Origin: Spirochaetia bacterium
Lineage (GTDB): Bacteria; Spirochaetota; Spirochaetia; Treponematales; Breznakiellaceae
Direction of reading: 5' to 3'
NCBI GenBank assembly: GCA_026002305.1
Contig: BOBI01000043.1
Span: forward strand, 1-15,103
Length of the DNA: 15,103 nt
Below are positions 1-6,341 of this stretch, piece after piece. How positions within the stretch are numbered: the first letter of the stretch is position 1; each line of letters opens with the position of its first letter. The notes under the pieces are model-generated. The model was not told the DNA's origin and did no database searches. It worked only from the letters and a program-made list of their open reading frames with translations. The position numbers and the translations under genes are program-made.

Positions 1-169
1 TAACCCGAATTAGAAATAACTGCAAGGGTTTTTTGCAAAAAACTGCTAAAAAAGGCAAAAATTGCCAAAACTGGACCTGAATGAAGAGGGGTATTAATAG
101 GCGGGGTATATCATAGCGGAGTTAGGGGTTAATTGTTAATTGATCTTCCCTATGTTAGCGTCAAAAGCG

Positions 170-452
170 TTTTTCTGCTTTTGTTATATAAGCGGCGTGC
201 GGCTTTTGTGTCAAAGGCATTTTTATTTCTGCGTTTGCCGGAATGACGGTAAAAAGTCAAAGGTTCTATAGCGAAGCGTATTGCGTCATGCCGGTTAAAC
301 CGCTTCTGGTGGTCAAGGAAAAGATAACGACCGGATAGCACTAACGCGGAGCTATAGGTTCTTTGACCTTTTACCGTTTTTGTTTGTAATACAGAAATAA
401 AAATGTTTTGTAGACCGTTACGCACGCCGTTTTTGTGTTAAAGGCAGAAAAA
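170..452. repeat. Long degenerate palindrome (MITE-like or structured RNA)
   Basis: The gene-free stretch 1-547 is dominated by an imperfect inverted repeat with arms of roughly 105-130 bp centred near 311. Paired blocks seen directly: 170-182 with 441-452 (TTTTTCTGC type), 193-201 with 422-430 (CGGCGTGCG), 218-231 with 392-405 (CATTTTTATTTCTG, exact), and 247-272 with 351-376 (22 of 26 bases match). The arms also align over the bases between these blocks, so this is one long palindrome and not scattered hairpins. The left half contains a REP-like motif, GCCGGAATGACGG (237-249), that can pair locally with 284-294. It may be a decayed non-autonomous mobile element or a transcribed hairpin upstream of the 627-aa gene. 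No protein is convincing here; a 91-codon minus-strand frame across it follows the palindrome. Positions 1-169 hold only a small hairpin (GGCAA 54-58 with TTGCC 62-66). Confidence 0.7.
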
Positions 453-513
453 ATGTATTTGGAGCGGGGGATTTATTCAAGTTCAGAATTGCTGATGCTT
501 AATTACCGCTACT

Positions 514-541
514 TTGAATTTATGTAAATTTAGTAGATAAT
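514..541 (+). promoter_or_regulatory. Promoter of the 627-aa gene, predicted leaderless
   Basis: A -35-like TTGAAT (514-519), a 16-bp spacer and a -10-like GATAAT (536-541). The usual start site, 7 nt past the -10, falls on the A of the ATG at 548. No Shine-Dalgarno sequence precedes that ATG (TAAAGA only). This matches a leaderless transcript but is prediction only. Confidence 0.45.
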
Positions 542-547
542 TAAAGA

Positions 548-2431
548 ATGGCACAAAAAGTTGACCTTTATACATTGCTGCGCACCTACGCACTAAAAAA
601 TAATACGGCGTATATCGGTCTGGATATTTTTATTTCTTTTCTAAAGAATAACGCCGAGCGCGAGAATGGCGGAAATTTACAGATCAATGATTGGGCCGGT
701 AACACAAAAGAGAAGGTTATGACCGAGCTTTCGGAGCTTGTCAATTCCGGAAAATGCAAGATGAAAGTTGGCACAAAAGGACAAAAGATTTTTTTACCGG
801 TTTTTTATATTGATAAGCTGGCGCAGGTTTATGTTACAATCGGGGAAAGCGGCGAACAGCCTTACCCCAACGAAAAATCTTTGCGTTTTGAAATTCCTGA
901 AGATTTGGTCCGGCGTGTTTCTGTGGAAACAGGTTTGCTGGACTATATGAATAATCCTCAAAAGACGGCACTTCCGGTTATAAAGCTGCTTTTCCCAAAA
1001 AGTTTCGGCGAGGCATTGGCACTTTCCACCCATATACCCGGACGTATTCTTGAAGCTGCTATCATCAAAATAAAGGATTCTTTACGAAAAAATAATCAAC
1101 TGGATTCAATTAAACAAAAACTGTTAATTCACTTTCCCGGGCAGATGCCGCGTGTAAAAGAATTTATCAATATTTTGATGATGCGTCCGCTTGACGCTGT
1201 CGCGCAGATGGAAGAGGCTAATGAATTTACTTTTTCGGCATGGGTTTTTTTATGTCCGGTTATAAAAACACAAATTGCGGATTCGGCTATACGCAATAAC
1301 GAAATTACACCCGCCGATGCGGCGCTGTTTCAGGCTGTCTCCATCCTACTGATAATAAATAATCATTACAAAATTTTAGCGATGAACCAAAAAGAACGCG
1401 AGCTTATGCTTGCCTCAGTAGATGAGAAAATGCTGGAACCGCCTTACAGGTATACCATGAGTGATATAATGCAGTTTACGACAAAACAGGGCATACCGAT
1501 TTTCAATAATTTCCCGGAAAATGAATTTCAGGCTTTTATTAAAAAAAGGTTGGCGGTTCCCGATACGGAGCATTTACCGGAATGGCTGCGCTACGGCGAG
1601 GACGTGGAATGGTTTATACGCAAAGATAAGGTTTGGAACTTTTTGAAAATACTTATAGCCGATGCGCGCACAAAGGTGCGCGACGAAGTTACAACGCACT
1701 GGATGAATATTCTGCGGGATTATCACAGGGACGTATCCATGGACAAAGATCAAAATTTTGAAGATATGTTGAATCGCAATGTACGGCTTTTTGTACCCTC
1801 GTTATATACAATCTTGCATGATAAAAAAACGGCTGTTCTGCAGGAAGAATTATTGCGTAATAAGAGTGAAATAACCGAAATCGAAAAATATTATACTGTC
1901 GATAAACCGATAACCCTAAGTAAAATGCTTAATATGAACCGGACGGAAATTATGACCGGCTGCCGTTATTCGCTGCCCCTTTGGTATTCAATTCCGTTCA
2001 TCGTTAGTATTATATGCTTTTTTAGAAATGGCCCTGCGGGAAAATATGTTGACGCTAACAAAAGGATGTCCGGCAAGAAAGACACCGGAATTTCTATGCA
2101 GGCTCAAGCTGAAAAACTTATGGCCGACATGGTGCCGGAAGGCTCCGATGTAGACCAATACCTTGAAAGTATTATAGACAGGTGGAATCAAATACTGAAT
2201 AAAACCGCCCGCAATACGCTAATACATGATGTAAATGCAATTATCAAAAATCATGTGCGCCATGTTTTAAAAATGCAAGATAAAAACAGGTTTAACGCGC
2301 AGATGCTGGAGGCGACCACCGAAAGTATTATTTCGGCGAATAGCGCCCTTGGTAAAATCAATAATCGTGACGCATTACGGCTTTACATCAAGTTATATAT
2401 CACGAAAATTTTATCGGATTCAAATATTTAG
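548..2431 (+). CDS. Conserved-looking hypothetical protein, 627 aa
   Basis: I do not recognise this family. The frame is long, has ordinary codon use and begins MAQKVDLYTLLRTYALKNN. The composition is that of a soluble, mostly helical protein rich in Lys, Glu, Asn and Ile. There is no signal peptide. One hydrophobic stretch at residues 474-492 (around LPLWYSIPFIVSIICFF) could be a single membrane segment or a buried helix. No Walker, zinc-finger or catalytic signature was seen. The ATG at 548 is chosen because the frame is closed just upstream and a -10 box lies 6 nt before it. The gene is followed after 113 bp by ssb on the same strand, so the two might be co-transcribed, but a hairpin in the gap makes that uncertain. 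The context hints at a housekeeping or DNA-related job but does not prove one. Confidence 0.8.
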   Translation: MAQKVDLYTLLRTYALKNNTAYIGLDIFISFLKNNAERENGGNLQINDWAGNTKEKVMTELSELVNSGKCKMKVGTKGQKIFLPVFYIDKLAQVYVTIGESGEQPYPNEKSLRFEIPEDLVRRVSVETGLLDYMNNPQKTALPVIKLLFPKSFGEALALSTHIPGRILEAAIIKIKDSLRKNNQLDSIKQKLLIHFPGQMPRVKEFINILMMRPLDAVAQMEEANEFTFSAWVFLCPVIKTQIADSAIRNNEITPADAALFQAVSILLIINNHYKILAMNQKERELMLASVDEKMLEPPYRYTMSDIMQFTTKQGIPIFNNFPENEFQAFIKKRLAVPDTEHLPEWLRYGEDVEWFIRKDKVWNFLKILIADARTKVRDEVTTHWMNILRDYHRDVSMDKDQNFEDMLNRNVRLFVPSLYTILHDKKTAVLQEELLRNKSEITEIEKYYTVDKPITLSKMLNMNRTEIMTGCRYSLPLWYSIPFIVSIICFFRNGPAGKYVDANKRMSGKKDTGISMQAQAEKLMADMVPEGSDVDQYLESIIDRWNQILNKTARNTLIHDVNAIIKNHVRHVLKMQDKNRFNAQMLEATTESIISANSALGKINNRDALRLYIKLYITKILSDSNI

Positions 2432-2498
2432 TGTTTTTCCTCAATCGCCGCGCACCGCAGAGGCGTATATAAGGTATCGCAAATGCAAAATTTTGCGG

Positions 2499-2518
2499 CC
2501 GGTGGTTTTTTCCGCCGG
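2499..2518 (+). terminator. Hairpin between the 627-aa gene and ssb
   Basis: CCGGTGG (2499-2505) and CCGCCGG (2512-2518) form a 7-bp stem with one G-U pair and a six-T loop. No T-run follows, so it is not a standard intrinsic terminator. It lies 13 nt before the ssb ribosome-binding site and could be an attenuator, a processing site or a translational control element for ssb. Confidence 0.35.
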
Positions 2519-2544
2519 AACCTTATTACTTGAGGGGAGGCACA

Positions 2545-2973
2545 ATGAATAACCTCAATTCAATTTTGATCGAAGGCAATTTGGTTCGGGACCCGATGTT
2601 CCGCTCCACCGCGAAAGGAACATCCTTATGCACCTTTAGCATTGCCTCCAACCGCTTTTTTAAACAGGAAAGCGGGATGGAAAGGGAAGTAAGTTTCTTT
2701 GATGTGGAAACTTGGTCTAAACTGGCCGACAACTGCCGCGAGTTAGGCCGCAAAGGCCGTGGTGTGCGTGTGGTTGGGCGCCTAAAGCAGGACAGGTGGA
2801 CAGGCACCGACGGCAAGCAACATTCAAGGGTTTCCATCGTAGCCGAACACGTCGAGTTCCGTCCCGAATTTAAAAAGCAGGATAACGATTCTATAGGGTC
2901 GCCGCAGAATGTTACGAATTTTCCCGAATACGTCCCAAGCGAGGAGGTACCTCTGCAAGCAGCAGCCTTTTAA
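2545..2973 (+). CDS. ssb: Single-stranded DNA-binding protein
   Basis: Binds single-stranded DNA in replication, recombination and repair. The 142-residue product has the typical OB-fold: NSILIEGNLVRDP near the N-terminus, FSIASNRFF around 31-39, FFDVETWSKLADN around 51-63 and RVVGRLKQDRW around 74-84. The ATG at 2545 is preceded by a strong GAGGGGAGG (2532-2540). An upstream in-frame TTG at 2530 would place the initiation signal inside the gene, so it is rejected. The C-terminal tail is short (about 35 residues) and ends SEEVPLQAAAF, without the canonical DDDIPF tip; EEVPL may be a displaced equivalent. Neighbouring rpsF and rpsR genes, common partners of ssb in bacteria, are absent. The stop codon overlaps the end of the convergent glycosyltransferase gene. 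Confidence 0.95.
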   Translation: MNNLNSILIEGNLVRDPMFRSTAKGTSLCTFSIASNRFFKQESGMEREVSFFDVETWSKLADNCRELGRKGRGVRVVGRLKQDRWTGTDGKQHSRVSIVAEHVEFRPEFKKQDNDSIGSPQNVTNFPEYVPSEEVPLQAAAF

Positions 2974-4088
2974 TTCATAAGGCGGGGAGAGCTGAGGGTC
3001 TCTTTTTCAAAGCTCCCCGCCAACCCTGAAAGTATTGTCTCTGCAGTTTTCCCGAAGGAGTATTTTTCGGCAAGATCCGCGGGCAGTTTTATGACGGGAG
3101 CTTCTCTGTTGTACAGGATTGAGAGGATTTTTTCGGCAAGGTTGGCGCTGTCGCCTGCGCGAAAAAAATCGACGGGGTAACCCGCATAGATTTCTTTTAG
3201 TACGGGAATGTCTGATATAAGGGCTTTTGTGCCGCAGGCAATTGCTTCCAGCGGGGGGAGGCAGAAGCCTTCGTATAACGAGGGTTGAACCAGAAGAGCG
3301 CTTTCGCATAACAGTTTTTTTAGAGCCGCCTCCGGTATGCTGCCGGTAAATTCGATGGCGGATTTACCGGCGTTTTCTATTTTTTCCATGACACCTGTGT
3401 CGGCGGAACGGAAATTGTTTTTTTCGCCTACTATAACAAGGCGGTGGTTTGGCAGCAGGGGTTTGATTTTAAGAAAGGCATCTAACAAATAATTAAGGCC
3501 CTTGTGTTTTTTTATGTTGCCGATAAAAATTATGGTTTCGGTTTTTTTATGTTCGTTTGCGCAGGGTTCTAAAAAGAACGGGCGGATTGCGCTGTATGTT
3601 ACAATAACGGGTTTTGTTTTTCCTAAATGATGTTCAATACGGGATTTGGAAAAATATGAAACTGTAAATATCTTTTTGGAAAGCCGCGCCGCACGCTTAA
3701 AAAACCACATTCGCACAGCAAGACCTGCTGTGGAAGTAAGCTCTTTCATATCGGGGAAAATAATGTCGTGTATTGTTGTAAATATTGGAATTTTTATTCC
3801 GGCTGGAATATTAAAATATGGCGAATAAAAAACATCCGAGCGGTTTATTATTTTACAAATGGTGCGCGGGAAAAAAAATAATTCCTGCATCGAAAAAGTT
3901 TTTACCACGCAATCAATAATTGTAACATTTTTAGCATTTTGATTTTTTTGCGTTATGTTTTGTATTTTTTTTTTATCTCCCAGCAGGATAAAACTATTAT
4001 CGGTGTTTAACAAGAACGGCAGAATTTCCTGTATGTATACCCCCACGCCGCTTTTCCCGATCATTCTGCAATCAACAACTATGGTCAT
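2970..4088 (-). CDS. GT4-family glycosyltransferase
   Basis: Transfers a sugar from a nucleotide-sugar donor to a surface-glycan or glycolipid acceptor; donor and acceptor cannot be told from sequence. The 372-residue length is normal for GT-B fold enzymes. The N-terminal acceptor domain opens with the typical MTIVVDCRMIGKSGVGVYIQ, and YSPYFNIP plus TTIHDIIFP lie near 88-112. The C-terminal donor domain has IFIGNIKKHKGLNYLLDAF (187-205) and the GT4 E-x7-E pair E273 and E281 in LYEGFCLPPLEAIACG. The start at 4088 is fixed by the conserved N-terminus; there is no Shine-Dalgarno sequence, but a perfect TATAAT lies 6 nt upstream. A run of ten A in the coding strand (3965-3974, residues 39-41) could be prone to slippage. 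It is divergent from the ECF gene and convergent with ssb, so it is probably its own transcription unit. Confidence 0.9.
   Translation of the reverse strand: MTIVVDCRMIGKSGVGVYIQEILPFLLNTDNSFILLGDKKKIQNITQKNQNAKNVTIIDCVVKTFSMQELFFFPRTICKIINRSDVFYSPYFNIPAGIKIPIFTTIHDIIFPDMKELTSTAGLAVRMWFFKRAARLSKKIFTVSYFSKSRIEHHLGKTKPVIVTYSAIRPFFLEPCANEHKKTETIIFIGNIKKHKGLNYLLDAFLKIKPLLPNHRLVIVGEKNNFRSADTGVMEKIENAGKSAIEFTGSIPEAALKKLLCESALLVQPSLYEGFCLPPLEAIACGTKALISDIPVLKEIYAGYPVDFFRAGDSANLAEKILSILYNREAPVIKLPADLAEKYSFGKTAETILSGLAGSFEKETLSSPRLMN
2981..3021. terminator. G/C hairpin inside the glycosyltransferase 3' end
   Basis: GGCGGGGAG (2981-2989) and CTCCCCGCC (3013-3021) form a perfect 9-bp stem about 8 bp past the ssb stop codon, inside the last codons of the convergent gene. 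No U-tract follows on the plus strand. It may define the ssb mRNA 3' end or act in both directions; intrinsic termination is uncertain. Confidence 0.35.
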
Positions 4089-4094
4089 GATGTA

Positions 4095-4123
4095 ATTATA
4101 CGCTAATCAACATTAAAAGTCAG
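4095..4123 (-). promoter_or_regulatory. Promoter of the glycosyltransferase gene, predicted leaderless
   Basis: On the minus strand: CTGACT (4118-4123), a 17-bp spacer and a perfect TATAAT (4095-4100). The expected +1 coincides with the ATG at 4088, and no ribosome-binding site lies between. Of all the promoters proposed here this one fits the consensus best. Confidence 0.6.
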
Positions 4124-4136
4124 GTGAAAATATTGG

Positions 4137-4169
4137 TTGTAAAGGCACAAACAAAAGTGCTATTATACT
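4137..4169 (+). promoter_or_regulatory. Promoter of the ECF fusion gene, predicted leaderless or very short leader
   Basis: Overlapping -10 candidates TATTAT (4161-4166) and TATACT (4164-4169) lie just before the GTG start at 4177. The best -35 is TTGTAA (4137-4142), 18 bp before TATTAT. The predicted leader is 0-4 nt and no Shine-Dalgarno sequence is present. Confidence 0.45.
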
Positions 4170-4176
4170 TTTCAAT

Positions 4177-6291
4177 GTGGAAACGCCGCCTAATACATTA
4201 CTTCGCATAACAAATATGTCTTTTGCCTACCCGCAGTTTTCAAACGGAAATGAAGGTTTTGGGGATGTACTCCGCAGTATAAATTTAACCGTCTGCAGGG
4301 GAGATTACATTGCCGTTTTGGGGGCAAACGGGTGCGGCAAAAGCACCCTGTTTTCGTGTATAGCCGGGCTTTGCCGCCCCCGCGCAGGCGAAATAACTTT
4401 TTCCGGTAATGACGGCGCCCCGTTCAGCGCTTTTGATTTAAAAAACCGCGTGCGGCTCCGCCGCCTTGCCGCCTGCGTCCTGCAAAACAGCGACGACCAG
4501 ATTGTAGGCCTTACCGTCATGGAAGATGTCGCTTTTGCCCCTTTGAACATGGGCTTTGACAGAGAAAGGGCGGCAAAGAAGGCGCTTGCCGCCCTTGAAA
4601 CCGTGGGACTGGCACACAGGGCGGCAAGCAATGTAAATGCCCTTTCCGGGGGCGAGAGGCAGCGGCTCTGCTTTGCCTGCGCCCTTGCCGCAGACGCTGA
4701 ATTTTTTATGCTGGACGAAGCTTTTTCCATGTTAGACGAAATAAACCGGGCCAAAGCACTTGATATTCTGGACGCCCTTATTGCGCAAAACAAAACCATA
4801 TTTCACATAACGCACTCACGCGAGGAAGCCTTGAGGGCAAGGCGGGCGATTTTATTGGAAAACGGCAGCGTTACCTACGATGGCGCACCGGAAAAACTTG
4901 ACTACCTGACACCGCACAACGCGCCTTGGACTCAGGCAGGCGATAACTCAACAAAACCCGGTGCGCCGCCTTTGAAAAAAGAAAATGCTGTTGTATTTAA
5001 CAATGTCTGTCTGTCTTACGGCGCCGGAGAAAAAACAAATGCCATTTTACAAGATCTATCATGCACGATACCCAAGGGCGAAATTACAGCGCTTACCGGC
5101 GCTTCCGGCAGCGGAAAAACAACAATGTTAAAATTAATTAACGCATTATTGCTGCCCTCGAAAGGTAGTGTTGTGGTTTTAGGAAAAGACACGCGCGACA
5201 AAAAAATACCGGTAAAATTTTTCCGCACATCCGCAGGGCTTGCCGTGCAAAACTGCGAATCGGCGTTATTTGAATATTATACATCTGACGATGTCTCTTA
5301 CGGTGCACGGCTTGGCGGCGCTAAAGGCAATGATTTAATTGAGGGTGTAAGCAAGGCAATGGACGGCGCGGGGCTGCCGTTTGACAAGTTTGCCGACCGT
5401 CCCTGTTATACGCTTTCCGGCGGGGAAAAAAGGCGGGCGGCGCTTGCCGGTGTTCTAGTATTAAAAAGCGAAATTGTCCTGTTAGACGAAGCGGAGGCGG
5501 GGCTTGACGCGGCCGGCCGTGAAAAACTTTTTGCTATGCTGCGCTTGTTAAAAGGACAGGGAAAGACAATTATCATAACAACACATTCAAAAGAAACCGC
5601 CGCCTTTGCTGATAACCGCATAACGCTGCCGGATATTTGTTATACGGGTGGCCGTGCAGTACCTGAAATTCCACCGCCAAAAAAATTGCGAAGAAAAACA
5701 GGATTGGAATTTTTTAAAGCGGACGGCGGCGGAATTTTTTCAAGGGGTTTTTCGTTAAAGAAAATAGCCGCCGTTTTTCTCCGCCTCTTTCCTATTATTT
5801 TAATTATCGCTTTGTTACAAATTATTTTTAACATACCCGGCGACTCAAGCAGCGTGCTTTTTAAACTGGCGTTTATAACCATTACGGAACTTGAATTACG
5901 GAGGGCCCTTTTTCTTGTACTGCGTCTAACAGGAATAATTTTATGCATAACCCTGTTTTTTTCTTTTGTGCCGCTCTCCCTTACCCTGAAAGCGGTTAAC
6001 GCCGCACTTTCCGCGCTGTCATTTTTTCATATTGATGCATCGGATGTTAAACTTACAGTCTCAATTATATTCAGGTTTGTGCCAATCCTAACCGAGGAAG
6101 CGTTCCGTATACTTACCGCGCAAATGTCCAGAGGCGGCGGCAGGGGACGTTTACGCGACGGGGTTGCGATCATCACGCCGCTGTTACTGCGCGCCCTGGA
6201 ACGCGCCGAAAAATTATCGCAGGCAATGGAATTGCGCGGTTTTGGAATGAAAGAATCAAAACATCAAAAAATTAACCGTGAACGGCAATGA
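4177..6291 (+). CDS. ECF transporter fusion: two EcfA ATPases plus EcfT
   Basis: Energy-coupling module of an ECF-type vitamin or metal importer in one 704-residue polypeptide. ATPase 1: Walker A GANGCGKST (49-57), Q-loop Q103, signature LSGGERQR (156-163), Walker B FFMLDE (176-181), H213. ATPase 2: Walker A GASGSGKTT (308-316), Q358, signature LSGGEKRR (413-420), Walker B LLDE (435-438), H470. From about 505 a membrane domain follows with hydrophobic segments near 529-550 and 575-600, ending in the two EcfT coupling motifs AQMSRG (648-653) and AMELRGFG (683-690). All catalytic residues are present in both ATPases. The EcfT part, about 200 residues, is short and may lack a helix. No S-component (substrate-binding) gene is adjacent, so the substrate is unknown and the module may serve several distant S proteins. 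The start is GTG; no upstream ATG is in frame. Confidence 0.92.
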   Translation: METPPNTLLRITNMSFAYPQFSNGNEGFGDVLRSINLTVCRGDYIAVLGANGCGKSTLFSCIAGLCRPRAGEITFSGNDGAPFSAFDLKNRVRLRRLAACVLQNSDDQIVGLTVMEDVAFAPLNMGFDRERAAKKALAALETVGLAHRAASNVNALSGGERQRLCFACALAADAEFFMLDEAFSMLDEINRAKALDILDALIAQNKTIFHITHSREEALRARRAILLENGSVTYDGAPEKLDYLTPHNAPWTQAGDNSTKPGAPPLKKENAVVFNNVCLSYGAGEKTNAILQDLSCTIPKGEITALTGASGSGKTTMLKLINALLLPSKGSVVVLGKDTRDKKIPVKFFRTSAGLAVQNCESALFEYYTSDDVSYGARLGGAKGNDLIEGVSKAMDGAGLPFDKFADRPCYTLSGGEKRRAALAGVLVLKSEIVLLDEAEAGLDAAGREKLFAMLRLLKGQGKTIIITTHSKETAAFADNRITLPDICYTGGRAVPEIPPPKKLRRKTGLEFFKADGGGIFSRGFSLKKIAAVFLRLFPIILIIALLQIIFNIPGDSSSVLFKLAFITITELELRRALFLVLRLTGIILCITLFFSFVPLSLTLKAVNAALSALSFFHIDASDVKLTVSIIFRFVPILTEEAFRILTAQMSRGGGRGRLRDGVAIITPLLLRALERAEKLSQAMELRGFGMKESKHQKINRERQ

Positions 6292-6341
6292 ACTACCGCG
6301 TAGCGTGCAGACGGCATTAAACCGCACGGAGAATGAAAACT

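Noticed and set aside
150..425. 91-codon minus-strand frame
   Set aside because: It lies wholly inside the long palindrome, has a basic low-quality composition and no initiation signal.
1967..2023. Transmembrane anchor in the 627-aa protein
   Set aside because: One hydrophobic stretch in the middle of an otherwise soluble protein; a buried helix is equally likely.
4305..4799. 164-codon minus-strand frame
   Set aside because: A shadow of the first ATPase domain; high Ala/Ser composition caused by the opposite strand codon bias.
6292..6341. Bidirectional terminator between the ECF gene and ileS
   Set aside because: Only a weak four-base stem (GTGC with GCAC) and no T-run; not enough to call.
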